The position numbers and the translations under genes were made by a program. DNA of 64,000 nt from Leptolyngbya sp. Heron Island J. Lineage in GTDB: Bacteria; Cyanobacteriota; Cyanobacteriia; Phormidesmidales; Phormidesmidaceae. Positions 37,444 to 46,713 of the stretch are shown here, one piece after another. The DNA lies in contig NZ_AWNH01000060.1 in NCBI RefSeq assembly GCF_000482245.1, positions 124,001 through 188,000 of the forward strand, in the 5' to 3' direction. The notes below the pieces were generated by a model, which was not told where the DNA came from, ran no database searches, and saw only the letters and a program-made list of their open reading frames with translations. How positions within the stretch are numbered: position 1 is the first letter of the stretch; every line of letters starts with the position of its first letter.

Positions 37444-38180
37444 ACTAGCAGACCCACTAAAATTGCGGCTGTGATCAACGCCGGTATCCAGATGGTGGGC
37501 AGAGTTGGGTGTCGTTGAGCAATGGCGATGTCTGCCCAGATAAACACTAGCGTAAAGGGGAGGTCCCGTCGTTTGACAATGGCTAGGGCAGCAATCAGAT
37601 TGGCGATCACAATCATGATGGCAGTCCAGGTGGCTCCTGATAGTCCTAGATCTTGTTTGCCAGATGCATAGATAGCCGAAGCGATATTGACCACGGTCGC
37701 CACGGAAATCCACGCTAAATAAATACTAACGGGGCGATTTACCCAGCGTTTACGACGGCTGTTTGGAGGATGCTGGCCTTCTTCTAGTTCGCTGTAGGCC
37801 GCAATGAGTGCTAATAAAATCACTAGCATCGCTACCACCGATAGCCAGTAGAGCTGGAGCGTAAACAGATAAATCCAGGCTATCTGGGCGACACAGGCAA
37901 TAATCAAACACCCGTTAATCCGTTTAATTAATAGCTGATTGCGGTATTGGCGGCGAGACTGGTGCCAGGCATAGGCAATCAGTCCGACATAAATCACACC
38001 CCAGATGCTAAAGGCATAGTTAGCGGGGGTGATGAGCACACCACCAAGGGGACCGTTGGCCAAGTCGGCGACGGTATTGCCATCAATTGGAAAAAAATTT
38101 GACAGGGTATTGATCACTAGAGTGCCAACAATGGCTACCCAGGTTGCGATCGCCAGTGTTCTATCCCCCATCCGTCCCAT
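37413..38180 (-). CDS. TspO-like tryptophan-rich membrane protein
   Basis: A 255-residue integral membrane protein with about seven hydrophobic segments. The segment PANYAFSIWGVIYVGLIAYAW resembles the PSWAF-x-WxxLY pattern of TspO/MBR proteins, though the protein is longer than classical TspO (about 160). It may belong to the extended tryptophan-rich sensory protein group that binds tetrapyrroles or similar ligands. Convergent with ilvA and overlapping its 3' end by 31 bp, an unusual tail-to-tail overlap. Confidence 0.55.
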   Translation of the reverse strand: MGRMGDRTLAIATWVAIVGTLVINTLSNFFPIDGNTVADLANGPLGGVLITPANYAFSIWGVIYVGLIAYAWHQSRRQYRNQLLIKRINGCLIIACVAQIAWIYLFTLQLYWLSVVAMLVILLALIAAYSELEEGQHPPNSRRKRWVNRPVSIYLAWISVATVVNIASAIYASGKQDLGLSGATWTAIMIVIANLIAALAIVKRRDLPFTLVFIWADIAIAQRHPTLPTIWIPALITAAILVGLLVYRRSPRKSW

Positions 38181-38483
38181 CGTGTCACCTACAGTCTATT
38201 TCGTAATTGTGACGTTTCTTGCCAATACTGACCAGGTGAATTTGACACAAGGCCTATGAAAACTAATACAGGTGCTATAAAGCACTAAATTCCCTATTTC
38301 CAGAGGCCGGAAAAGATTTTTGACCCTAAATGCAAAGATGGCGACTATGCTGTTTCGACAACGTATGTTGCATATTTCAGCGTCAAGACATGCCATGCAT
38401 TTAGAACAACTAATCATTTATGCAAACACGGAACCCTGTACAGAAAGGTCAAAGCCCCAGGGATTGTTATCGTGTAGTCTTAG
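38181..38483. other. 303-bp gap with likely terminator of the acetyltransferase gene
   Basis: Imperfect arms AAGCCCCAGGG (38451-38461) and CCCTGGGCTT (38501-38510) enclose the stop codon region of the acetyltransferase. On the minus strand the stem is followed by GCTTTGACCTTTC. This may be the terminator of the polysaccharide gene cluster, though the loop is long (about 38 nt). Nothing else was found in the gap. Confidence 0.35.
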
Positions 38484-39119
38484 TTATTCAGCTTTGATCA
38501 CCCTGGGCTTTTGAGGACGACAGGGTGAACCAACACAAATATATTGAGCTGGCATATCCTTGAAAACGCTACTGCGAGCTCCGATTAAGGCGTTGGCACC
38601 AATTCTGACACCCGGTGCAACAAAGCAATCGGTAGCTATCCAGGCTCCGTTTTCAATCACAATCGGAGCAGTCATGAGTGCAAAGCAGGGGTCGTTAATA
38701 TCATGACTGCCGGTGCACAGGTAGGATTTTTGAGACACAACACAGTGCTGGCCTAAGCGAATCGGAGCCAAGCTATAAAAGGTGACGTCTTCTCCTACCC
38801 AGCTATAGTCACCAATTTCGACTTTCCAAGGATAGGTAAAACGGGCTGATGGACGAATAACTACATTTTTACCAACCTTGGCACCAAAAAGCCTGAGTAA
38901 AGCAGAGCGTGGACCATGGGCGGTATGCAGAGTGAGAGGAAATACCACGGCTTGTACCAACCACCACAGCATCACGTACCACTTAGGACGACCAACATCA
39001 AAGCCGGGCTGATGATAGCGACTCAAATCGACCAGGGATGGCGGACCAAAATCAGTATCAGGCTGTGGTTGAACGTTAGTAAATGTGCCAGAAGAAATGT
39101 TAGACGTGCCGTTAATCAT
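38484..39119 (-). CDS. Putative colanic-acid-type acetyltransferase (WcaF-like)
   Basis: Hexapeptide-repeat O-acetyltransferase (211 residues). The left-handed beta-helix is seen as repeated V/I-x-G-x-x units: FGAKVGKNVVIRPSARFTYP, KVEIGDYSWVGEDVTFYSL, APGVRIGANALIGARSSVF. The N-terminal WYVMLWWLVQAVVFPLTLH segment is typical of the WcaF group, which decorates polysaccharide units. The start overlaps the stop of the glycosyltransferase by 1 bp (TAATG), so the two are coupled. Confidence 0.82.
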   Translation of the reverse strand: MINGTSNISSGTFTNVQPQPDTDFGPPSLVDLSRYHQPGFDVGRPKWYVMLWWLVQAVVFPLTLHTAHGPRSALLRLFGAKVGKNVVIRPSARFTYPWKVEIGDYSWVGEDVTFYSLAPIRLGQHCVVSQKSYLCTGSHDINDPCFALMTAPIVIENGAWIATDCFVAPGVRIGANALIGARSSVFKDMPAQYICVGSPCRPQKPRVIKAE

Positions 39120-40060
39120 TAAACATCACCTACCAAAGCGGCTTTGGGATTTTCCTTAGTTTTGTCTTTATCAGTCAGATTGAGGCTGCCGCCAAACTGC
39201 AATTCATAGAGTTTGACACCAATTTGATATTCATACTGACTGAGCAGCCGTCCGTAGATATAGCCGGGATATCCATCCAAAAAACCAAGGCGAATAAAAT
39301 AAAACAGCACAAACCGCAGAAATGGTTTGAAAGGTAAACGGACCCAGATTTTTTTAAAAAATCGCTTGCGTTGAACAGAGTCGCCAAAAAGGTTGGCCCC
39401 AATGGTGCCATCGTCTCCCATGCCGGTCAGTAAGTTGTAGTATACTCGTGCTTCCCAGTTGGAGTAGCGATTGTGGCGAGCCAACCAATGGAACAAATCA
39501 CGAAAATCGATATGGAGCATATCGTTCTTGAGATAGCCGACATTACCGCCTTCAATCACGACGTGCTCATGGACTTCGTTATCCCCGGTATTTTGAATTT
39601 CTTCGGTATTTAGATTCTCGTAACGGCCTTTGACATGGCGGAAAAACCGCATGTTCCAGTCAGGATATTTACCGCCGTGACGAATCCACTTGCCTAAAAA
39701 GTACACCCGGCGATTGAGATAGCAGCCGTCTAATGTATCGGCTGTAATCACCTCTGCCATCTCTGTCCAAAGTTCAGGGGTAATACGTTCATCACAATCG
39801 ACAATCAGTACCCATTCGTTACGAAACGGTAGATTATCTAGGGACCAGTTTTTTTTCTTGGGCCAACGTCCGTTGAAATCAAACTGAACCACATGCGCAC
39901 CATAGGATTCTGCAATCTCAACCGAGCGATCTTCGCTATGGGAGTCCACTACAAAGACCTCATCTGCCTGAGCAACGCTTTCTAGACAAGCGGGCAGATT
40001 GGCTTCTTCGTTTTTGGCAGGAATTAGTACAGAAACCGGAACTTTGGTGGCAGTGCTCAT
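39119..40060 (-). CDS. Family 2 glycosyltransferase, WaaE-like
   Basis: A GT-A fold glycosyltransferase. VSVLIPAKNEEANLPACLES is at the N-terminus, the DxD-equivalent is in LIVDCDERI near residue 95, and RRVYFLGKWIRHGG further on. This resembles the WaaE/KdtX-type enzymes that act on lipopolysaccharide core or polysaccharide. The frame opens at 40135; ATG 40060 gives a standard N-terminus (313 residues). It is upstream of and overlaps the acetyltransferase by 1 bp, suggesting one surface-glycan operon. Confidence 0.82.
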   Translation of the reverse strand: MSTATKVPVSVLIPAKNEEANLPACLESVAQADEVFVVDSHSEDRSVEIAESYGAHVVQFDFNGRWPKKKNWSLDNLPFRNEWVLIVDCDERITPELWTEMAEVITADTLDGCYLNRRVYFLGKWIRHGGKYPDWNMRFFRHVKGRYENLNTEEIQNTGDNEVHEHVVIEGGNVGYLKNDMLHIDFRDLFHWLARHNRYSNWEARVYYNLLTGMGDDGTIGANLFGDSVQRKRFFKKIWVRLPFKPFLRFVLFYFIRLGFLDGYPGYIYGRLLSQYEYQIGVKLYELQFGGSLNLTDKDKTKENPKAALVGDV

Positions 40061-40302
40061 GGCAAATGGAAATCTAAATAAACGGTAGATAGCTATTTGA
40101 AACGCAGATATTGGGGAACGTGCTCCAGGCAACATCTTCGTTGCAACCAGATTTCGCTACAAGCGGTTAATCCATCATTGAGTTAATTTGCCGTTACTAA
40201 TTCAGAAGATAAACCGATCTGTTAGAAATGCCATACATCAGCATTTTGCAGATGAAATCATAGTTCAGTTCAGCAACGGCTTCATTTAATTATGGTGTCA
40301 TG

Positions 40303-41247
40303 CTAAGCAGATGACTTAGCCGATTTGTAGGGTTTTACCAAATATCGTAGAACACTACCTAAATACCCTAGTTGACCGTAGGCATAGGCTAAGTTCTCAA
40401 ATCGTTGGGCTGGGTCGTTAACATATTTAACGGTTTTGTAGACACCGCGCACAAGTCGTTCACCTCCCCATTTTAGTTGGGCAACACCAGCACGCCCAGA
40501 CACTTGTTCACGGTAGCATTCACTAATACCCTGCCACCAACTGCGGCTTAAAAACCAACCGGGCTTAAGGCGGGCTGGGGATACGTTATGGGCGGCTAAG
40601 GCGTCGGGCACATACACTACATGCCAGCTGTTTTTTAGGGCTAGCTGGGTCATGTGTAGCTCTTCATTGGAGAGCAGGTTTTTGCCAATCCGCCCCAGGT
40701 TAACGTCAAATCCGCCTACGGAATCGAGAAAGGTTTTGCGTAGAGAATAGTTGAGGCCGCGAGGGGTGAGATTTGGATTTTTGATGTATTGGACTTGATT
40801 GCCGAGATCATAGGCCCCTAATCCACTAGCTAAGTCGTCTGATAGCCAGGCGGGTGGACGGTGTACCCCAGGGGGCCAGAGTAAGGTAACTTTGCCTCCT
40901 GCGATCGCAACCTTGCTATCTTTCTCATACACCTCCACCAGTGAGGCGAGCCATTGAGCACTTGCGATCGCATCGTCATCAAGATAGGCCAGAATATCCC
41001 CATTAGCTGTGTTTGCCCCAGTATTACGCGCCGTTGAAAGCCCCAATGTGGGCTCATACACGTAGCGTAGTCGCGGGTCTGATAACCGTGGCTGGACTAC
41101 TTCTGCTGTGGTGTCGGTTGAGGCATTATCCACCACGATGACTTCAATATCCTCAAGTGTCTGGGCCAGCAAACTATCGATAGCGGCCCCCAAATATTGA
41201 TCGCGATTGTGGGTGCAAATAATGGCGGAAATAGATAGCTCAGCCAT
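40303..41247 (-). CDS. Family 2 glycosyltransferase
   Basis: GT-A glycosyltransferase (314 residues) with ISAIICTHNRDQYLGAAIDS, VVDNASTDTT, GLSTARNTGAN and the metal-binding DDD in ILAYLDDDA near residues 87-95. Acceptor base-like residues may lie in NEELHMTQLA. The C-terminal part WFLSRSWWQGISECYR is typical of cyanobacterial exopolysaccharide enzymes. Donor and acceptor are unknown. It lies 242 bp upstream of the WaaE-like gene on the same strand and is probably part of the same polysaccharide cluster. Confidence 0.82.
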   Translation of the reverse strand: MAELSISAIICTHNRDQYLGAAIDSLLAQTLEDIEVIVVDNASTDTTAEVVQPRLSDPRLRYVYEPTLGLSTARNTGANTANGDILAYLDDDAIASAQWLASLVEVYEKDSKVAIAGGKVTLLWPPGVHRPPAWLSDDLASGLGAYDLGNQVQYIKNPNLTPRGLNYSLRKTFLDSVGGFDVNLGRIGKNLLSNEELHMTQLALKNSWHVVYVPDALAAHNVSPARLKPGWFLSRSWWQGISECYREQVSGRAGVAQLKWGGERLVRGVYKTVKYVNDPAQRFENLAYAYGQLGYLGSVLRYLVKPYKSAKSSA

Positions 41248-41593
41248 AAAAATCTTGAATACAAAAGAGCAATATCAAAAAAAGTAGCGAGTAACGCTAT
41301 GACAGGAATAAAAAATTAGACAAGCCGGTGCCACCGCCGGTATAGATATCAAATAAGAGTTAGTAGTACACCCGTGAAAAGAATATAAACTCGTAAGGCC
41401 AGCTGTATGGAATACATCTGTACAAATGAGCTATGGGGCTCTGCTCAAAATTCCCGATTCACGATCGATGTACTCATTAAACTTTACTGAAGTTATGCAA
41501 TTGAGTCTTAGATATCAAGTTCTGTTTATGTAGTCTTCAAACGTATAAAGTCTCCTTAGTTGGTTATTCTTCTGCTCCTAATCTGATATTTTT
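41248..41593. other. Intergenic region between divergent glycosyltransferase and deoC
   Basis: 346 bp, AT-rich in part. An imperfect inverted element CCGGTG / CACCGCCGG lies near 41323-41340. No conserved regulator site or coding frame was recognised. Confidence 0.25.
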
Positions 41594-41599
41594 GTGCCT

Positions 41600-42280
41600 A
41601 TGAGTTTTGACCCTGATATTGATCTGGCTCCATACATTGATCATTCTCTACTGATACCCACGGCGACCCTAGAGCACGTTGATCACTGGTGTGCAGAGAC
41701 CCAGCGCTATGGATTTGCCAGCGTTTGTGTATATCCCGTCCATGTTAAACGTGCGGTTGAGAACTTGCATGAAAGCCCGATGGCTGTCAGTACCGTCATT
41801 GGTTTTCCTACGGGGGCTGATACCTCAGCTAGTAAACTCTTTGCTGCCCAAGAAGCTACCGAAAACGGTGCTACCGAACTCGATGTGGTCATTAATCTTG
41901 GCTGGGTTAAATCGGGTCAGTTAGAGCAGGTCCATACAGAATTGGCCCAAATTGTCGAAGCGACAGGGCAATCTGTAAAAGCAATTCTGGAAATGGCCCT
42001 GTTGGATGAGTCTGAAAAAAGGCTGGCGGCAGATGTCTGTATGGAAGCGGGGGTGAGCTTTCTGAAGACCAGCACAGGGTGGCATGGTGGAGCGACTGTC
42101 GAAGACATCCGTCTGCTTAAACAAATTGCCCGTGGTCGGGTTGGCATTAAGGCCTCTGGCGGTATTCGGACTCCTGCTCAAGCGATGGCACTGATTGAAG
42201 CAGGGGCCACACGTTTAGGTACCTCCCGTGGGCCAGATATCTTACGGCAGCGGACCGCTGAGCCTCAGCTGACCGATTAA
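41600..42280 (+). CDS. deoC: Deoxyribose-phosphate aldolase
   Basis: Cleaves 2-deoxyribose 5-phosphate to glyceraldehyde 3-phosphate and acetaldehyde. [12 protein letters not shown] opens the TIM barrel. The Schiff-base Lys is near residue 156 in FLKTSTGW, and the second conserved Lys is in [10 protein letters not shown] near 181-190. Length (226) is normal. A GTG two codons upstream (41594) is an alternative start. It faces away from the polysaccharide genes and precedes the HpsJ-like gene by 137 bp. Confidence 0.93.
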   Translation: MSFDPDIDLAPYIDHSLLIPTATLEHVDHWCAETQRYGFASVCVYPVHVKRAVENLHESPMAVSTVIGFPTGADTSASKLFAAQEATENGATELDVVINLGWVKSGQLEQVHTELAQIVEATGQSVKAILEMALLDESEKRLAADVCMEAGVSFLKTSTGWHGGATVEDIRLLKQIARGRVGIKASGGIRTPAQAMALIEAGATRLGTSRGPDILRQRTAEPQLTD

Positions 42281-42417
42281 AATAGCCACGCTGCCTGGCA
42301 TACACCCATTAGAAACGCTCAAGGATTAAAAAAACTGCATATTTTTTCTAGTGATTTGCCCTCAACGGTAACTCTGTCGGGCACTATTAAGTATGATGTA
42401 GCACTCTGTGACCACAC

Positions 42418-43200
42418 ATGACTCCCTCTGCTCAATCGACGGGTAATGCGCCATCCCCCATTGCCGCTCTAGCCCTCAAGCTAGTGGGTGGCATCACTAT
42501 TTTGGCCGCCTTAGTGGATTTTTTGGTGCTACTCCTACCTCCAGATTTACTTAACCGTGCTTGGCAAATTAGCACCACTACACAGCTAGTGGATCGTGGC
42601 ATTGTGCCTCTGGTTGGTATTGCTTTGCTATTCACTGGTTATTGGATTGATAGCTATGTTGCTGGCAAACGCGGTCGTGCCAATCTGATGCTAGATGCTC
42701 GCTTTTGGACCTGCATTTTGGCGTGTATCTTGGGACTGATTTTTGCAGTTCTCACTCCAATTCATATGAATAATGTGCGTCTCCAGAGTAGAGATGCGCT
42801 GACTCAGGTGTCTGAAGAGGCTAGTGAAGCGACAACTCAGTTAGAGCAACGCTTGAATGCAGAGGTGACTCAGCAACGCGATCGCATCAGTACCTTACTG
42901 AGCAATCCTGATCAAATCGATCAGCTAGTGGCTAGCGGTAATGTCACAGAGGAGCAGGCGGCTCAAATTCGACAGTTTGAAGAGAATCCAGAATCACTGG
43001 ATGAGTTTCTCTCGGGTCAAGCTTCTCAGTTACGCACACGTCTGGAAACCGAAATCGGCACCCGGCGTGAAGAAGCAACACAGCGTGTTCGTTCTGAAGC
43101 CACCAAAGCTAGCATCCGGATTTCCTTAAGTAGCATTTTGCTAGCCATCGGCTATATCGGTATTGGTATCAGCGGCGTCAGACGACTTCTGGCTATTTAA
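42418..43200 (+). CDS. HpsJ-like membrane protein
   Basis: A 260-residue protein. Three N-terminal membrane segments (ALKLVGGITILAALVDFLVL, GIVPLVGIALLFTGYWI and FWTCILACILGLIFAVL) precede a long coiled-coil-prone helical domain (about 125-235, with DALTQVSEEASEATTQLEQ). A final membrane segment follows (ISLSSILLAIGYIGIGISGV). This layout matches my recollection of HpsJ-like proteins tied to hormogonium polysaccharide or exosortase systems. The function is not proven. It ends just before a perfect palindrome. Confidence 0.55.
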   Translation: MTPSAQSTGNAPSPIAALALKLVGGITILAALVDFLVLLLPPDLLNRAWQISTTTQLVDRGIVPLVGIALLFTGYWIDSYVAGKRGRANLMLDARFWTCILACILGLIFAVLTPIHMNNVRLQSRDALTQVSEEASEATTQLEQRLNAEVTQQRDRISTLLSNPDQIDQLVASGNVTEEQAAQIRQFEENPESLDEFLSGQASQLRTRLETEIGTRREEATQRVRSEATKASIRISLSSILLAIGYIGIGISGVRRLLAI

Positions 43201-43216
43201 TCGAGCGATTTTTAAT

Positions 43217-43244
43217 GTAGGGCCGTTCCATGGAACGGCCCTAC
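43217..43244. repeat. 28-bp perfect palindrome
   Basis: GTAGGGCCGTTCCA (43217-43230) is followed at once by its exact complement (43231-43244). It lies between the convergent HpsJ-like gene and selO. The selO stop TAG is inside its right end (43243-43241). It has the same build as the 59520 palindrome (GGGxCGTT-AACGxCCC), so it is probably a dispersed element that may also terminate transcription. Confidence 0.85.
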
Positions 43245-44689
43245 CTGTCGTTGAACGGTTGCTGAATTTTTGCCAGTAGCTCATAAAACGGTTGCCAGTT
43301 ATCTTCAGCCACAATCGGCTCCCAAATAGCTTCAATTTCAGGTCGTAGTAAAACAACTATAGGATTACTCTGACGTAAACAGTCAGCGACCTGGGTGATT
43401 TCAGTTGCTGATAAGGTTGCTAGGCAGGTGTGATAGTGCAGTCGCCAGGCCTCTAGCAGTGCAGCGGCATCATCATCAGACTTGTCCATAGTTGTCTGTA
43501 AAATTTGCTCTGGCCCGTTACACCAGTGCTTGGAAAATTGTCCTGTGAGCCCCGAAAAAAAGTCGTGATACCGTACATGGGTGTTTTCCAGTAGCTCCAG
43601 GGTAAGCCGCAGTAGTTCATCCCCTAGCTCCGATTGCAGGTCTCTGAAGCCCAATTTAGCCAGAATCCGCTGTTTATAAGCAGCATAGTAATGACTCCGA
43701 TAGGACGCCAGGCCAGTTTCTAAATCTGATGCCGACATAATCAGCCCCAGCGGCTTTTGTAGCATCCATAAATTCCACTCACAGATTCGAGGCTGGTTAC
43801 CGTAGCTATAACGCCCCATATAATCGAAGTAAGCGGCTGTAAATCGGGGATTAAACTCGTCCATAAAAGCATAAGGGCCATAATCGAAGCTTTCCCCAGT
43901 AATCGACATATTGTCGGTATTGAGAACGGCGTGGCAAAACCCTACGGACATCCATTGAGCTGCCAGTTGAGCTATCCGCTGTACTAGCTCAGCGTAAAAC
44001 TGGCCATAGCGTTCTTGTGGATCCTGAATTGCCATTAAATGGGAGTAATAGACCTCGATCACATGGTCTATTAAGGGAGTCATCAAATCAGCACGACCCA
44101 AATAATGCAATCGCTCAAACGTGCCAAATCGAATGTGAGATTTGCTAAAACGTACCATTACCGAGGAGCGAGTCGGTGATGGCTCATCTCCTCGCCAAAG
44201 ATTTTCGCCCGTTTCCACCAGAGTCAAGCAGCGAGATGTATTGACCCCAAGCGCATGTAACGCCTCTGAGGCTAGTACTTCTCGAACGCCTCCCTTCAGC
44301 GTCAGTCGCCCATCTCCATTGCGAGAGTAAGGTGTGGTGCCTGACCCTTTAGTACCAAAGTCATAGAGCACGCCATCGATGCCTCGCACCTGACCATGAA
44401 GAAAGCCTCGACCATCCCCTAGCATGGGATTGTAATCACCAAACTGATACCCGTGGTAACGCAGGGCTAGTAGGGGAGACCGCTGTTGAAACTGTCCAAA
44501 GGCTTCAATAAAGTCAAAGTCGTTGACGGTTTCTGGCTGTAAGCCCAATCGAGGTAGTAAATCGTCATTCCGAAACCGCAGAATATGCTGAGGAAAGTCG
44601 GCTGCGGTAACAATGTCGTAGTAGTCATTTCCTAGGGCCTCTACCGCAGGCTCATAGGTCAGATTTAGAAAAGGGTTCTCAGTGCTCAA
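43241..44689 (-). CDS. selO: SelO/YdiU family protein adenylyltransferase
   Basis: A pseudokinase that transfers AMP to Ser, Thr or Tyr of target proteins in characterised members, linked to redox stress. Family marks are [55 protein letters not shown] and [13 protein letters not shown] with DYGPYAFMD. The last is the equivalent of the kinase catalytic and metal region. Length (482) is normal. The start is apparently TTG at 44689, with no suitable ATG nearby. The stop codon lies inside a palindromic repeat. Confidence 0.9.
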   Translation of the reverse strand: MSTENPFLNLTYEPAVEALGNDYYDIVTAADFPQHILRFRNDDLLPRLGLQPETVNDFDFIEAFGQFQQRSPLLALRYHGYQFGDYNPMLGDGRGFLHGQVRGIDGVLYDFGTKGSGTTPYSRNGDGRLTLKGGVREVLASEALHALGVNTSRCLTLVETGENLWRGDEPSPTRSSVMVRFSKSHIRFGTFERLHYLGRADLMTPLIDHVIEVYYSHLMAIQDPQERYGQFYAELVQRIAQLAAQWMSVGFCHAVLNTDNMSITGESFDYGPYAFMDEFNPRFTAAYFDYMGRYSYGNQPRICEWNLWMLQKPLGLIMSASDLETGLASYRSHYYAAYKQRILAKLGFRDLQSELGDELLRLTLELLENTHVRYHDFFSGLTGQFSKHWCNGPEQILQTTMDKSDDDAAALLEAWRLHYHTCLATLSATEITQVADCLRQSNPIVVLLRPEIEAIWEPIVAEDNWQPFYELLAKIQQPFNDR

Positions 44690-44747
44690 GGTAGATTTTA
44701 GATATCAATGTCCTCAGCTTCAGTATCCAACAGCCAGTCAGGCTCTG

Positions 44748-45047
44748 CTAGGTATTGCTGCGTCTGGCTTGCTTTCCTTTCACGGCGTTTCTAAAGCCAA
44801 GCACGACCAAAATATTAGAGAGTGTGAGAAATAACTCAGCGCTGCCGTGGAGCCAATCCACATTGGCTAACTCCAAACCATAGATTTTCTGGGCATAAAT
44901 GCCAGCTGGGATGGTGACGGCCACAAATATTAACAGCACATAGAATCCAATTAAAGCCAGTCGAGGCGTCTGGCCTGATTTGGTTAAGAAATAAAGAAAT
45001 CCCAGATAGGGAAATAGGGAAACAGCAAACAATGTTTCTTTAGACAC
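44748..45047 (-). CDS. DUF3593 membrane protein
   Basis: A small membrane protein of 99 residues with about three hydrophobic segments (FAVSLFPYLGFLYFLTK, LIGFYVLLIFVAVTIPAGIYA and AELFLTLSNILVVLGF). It belongs to a family shared by cyanobacteria and plastids with no known function. GTG 45047 is preceded by GGAGG seven bases upstream and is clearly better than the GTG at 45080. It overlaps the DUF2499 stop by 8 bp. The two families are usually adjacent in cyanobacteria, suggesting a joint role. Confidence 0.78.
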   Translation of the reverse strand: MSKETLFAVSLFPYLGFLYFLTKSGQTPRLALIGFYVLLIFVAVTIPAGIYAQKIYGLELANVDWLHGSAELFLTLSNILVVLGFRNAVKGKQARRSNT

Positions 45048-45336
45048 GGGCCTGCCTCCAGATGTGCCAGGCGGCTGCACAGACGGTGCAGTTGCCTACT
45101 ACGGTCATAGTGGCCTGCAAAATAACTAGCCAGCTGAGATTGGGGGAATTATCAAACAAGTGCCAGGTGCAGGCACACATGGCGCTGATCAAAGCTGGTA
45201 GCATGCCGAATGATAGCCACTTCCAGGCGGACCAGCCGCTGACATCAGCAAACTGCCAGACAAAATAGATGGCGGCAATCCATTCAATCACGCTGGAGAT
45301 GTGAACCATCCAGGTAGGTATCGAGAGAGCGTGCAT
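45040..45336 (-). CDS. DUF2499 membrane protein
   Basis: A 98-residue protein beginning MHALSIPTWMVHISSVIEW, with about three membrane segments, CACTWHLFDNSP in the middle and CTVCAAAWHIW at the end. It is the DUF2499 family of cyanobacteria and chloroplasts, with function unknown. Its stop overlaps the start of DUF3593 (GTGTCTAA), so both are translated together. Confidence 0.82.
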   Translation of the reverse strand: MHALSIPTWMVHISSVIEWIAAIYFVWQFADVSGWSAWKWLSFGMLPALISAMCACTWHLFDNSPNLSWLVILQATMTVVGNCTVCAAAWHIWRQARV

Positions 45337-45456
45337 AGGCGAAGAATGGCAATGGGCAACGAGCAGTAGTGGTATCCCCTGGTGGGTGCCTTGGGATAAC
45401 CACGGGCACTAGTCTAAAGTAGATTCGGCGGGACAGTAAGGGGTAGCGTTATAAAC

Positions 45457-46533
45457 ATGCGAGCAGTGTTGTGTGGCTACTACGGCATGGGCAATGGTGG
45501 GGATGAGGCGCTGTTGGCCACATTGCTGCAGCTGTTGCCGAAATCGGTGACGCCGATTGTGCTGTCGGGTAACCCCCAGGAAACAGCACAGCGCTATGAC
45601 GTAGAAGCCGTGCCACGTAAGTCGTTACCTGCTGTTTGGGCCGCTCTGCGACGCTCTCAAGTATTTATCTGGGGTGGTGGCAGCCTGATGCAGGATGCTA
45701 CCAGTGCTATAAATCCGCTTTATTACGGGGGAGTGATGAAGCTAGCCCAATGGATGGGGCTACGCACCCTTGCCTGGGGGCAGGGGATTGGCCCTTTGCG
45801 ACGACGTAGCAGCCAATGGTTTACCCGTTGGGTCCTCAAACACTGTGATGCGGTTAGTGTGCGTGATGGAGCCTCGGCTCGGCTGGTAACTGATTGGGGA
45901 GTTGATTGTAAATTAGCCCCAGATCCAGTGTGGGCGCTTAAGTCTTCTCATTTACCGGGATTTGCGGATTTGCCGGCCCCTCGCATTGCTGTTGTATTGC
46001 GGGCTCATCCTCACTTGACGACCGAACGATTGGCAAATTTAACCAAAGCGATCGCAGATTTTCAGACGGCTACACAGACCTGTGTGGTTTTGCTGCCGTT
46101 TCAACCGGCTAAAGATGGCGCGATCGCAACCCACATTGCCCGACATCTCAAAGGCCCTTACAAAATTATCGAGGTAGGCGACCCGGTGCAGCTCAAGGGT
46201 GTTTTTCGCGGGATTGAAATGGCCATTGCCATGCGGTTTCACGGAGTTGTGATGGCGGCGGCAGAAGGCTGTCGTTGTTTTGCCATCAGCTATGACCCTA
46301 AAGTCACCCAGATTATGCAAGAACTCTCGCTGCCGGGCTGGGGGATCTTGCCTGACACGCCACTACCGCTGATTCCCGATGATGCTTATGCTATGACCCA
46401 GCAATGGTTAGAACACTATGCCAATGGTGATGGCCTTAGCGATGTACAGGTGCGATCGCACGTTGACCGTGCCTTAATTCACAGGGCGCTGCTGCAACAA
46501 GTTATTGGTACAGATATTCGAGGTGCAGTGTAA
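45457..46533 (+). CDS. csaB: Polysaccharide pyruvyl transferase CsaB
   Basis: A 358-residue member of the polysaccharide pyruvyl transferase family. VLCGYYGMGNGGDEALL is the N-terminal motif, FIWGGGSLMQD follows near residues 69-79 and WGQGIGPLRRRSSQW near 107-121. The C-terminal GT-B-like domain has MAMRFHGVVMAAAEGC. It adds pyruvate ketals to cell-surface glycans; in Bacillus this anchors S-layer proteins. In cyanobacteria it is expected to act on the surface polysaccharide, consistent with the glycan genes at 38.5-41.2 kb. Confidence 0.9.
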   Translation: MRAVLCGYYGMGNGGDEALLATLLQLLPKSVTPIVLSGNPQETAQRYDVEAVPRKSLPAVWAALRRSQVFIWGGGSLMQDATSAINPLYYGGVMKLAQWMGLRTLAWGQGIGPLRRRSSQWFTRWVLKHCDAVSVRDGASARLVTDWGVDCKLAPDPVWALKSSHLPGFADLPAPRIAVVLRAHPHLTTERLANLTKAIADFQTATQTCVVLLPFQPAKDGAIATHIARHLKGPYKIIEVGDPVQLKGVFRGIEMAIAMRFHGVVMAAAEGCRCFAISYDPKVTQIMQELSLPGWGILPDTPLPLIPDDAYAMTQQWLEHYANGDGLSDVQVRSHVDRALIHRALLQQVIGTDIRGAV

Positions 46534-46713
46534 TTTCGAATCTCGTGTATTTTTTTAATACATTTTAATGATTGAAATATTGCCTATATATACTGAATTA
46601 TCAGTAATTTTTGGTAATAGAGCCGACCCAATCAATTTTTCTGTGTTAACACTATGGGGAGATTGACGTAAGATGCCATCGTCTCCGCTTTGTTATCGCA
46701 GTGTTTCAGAATA

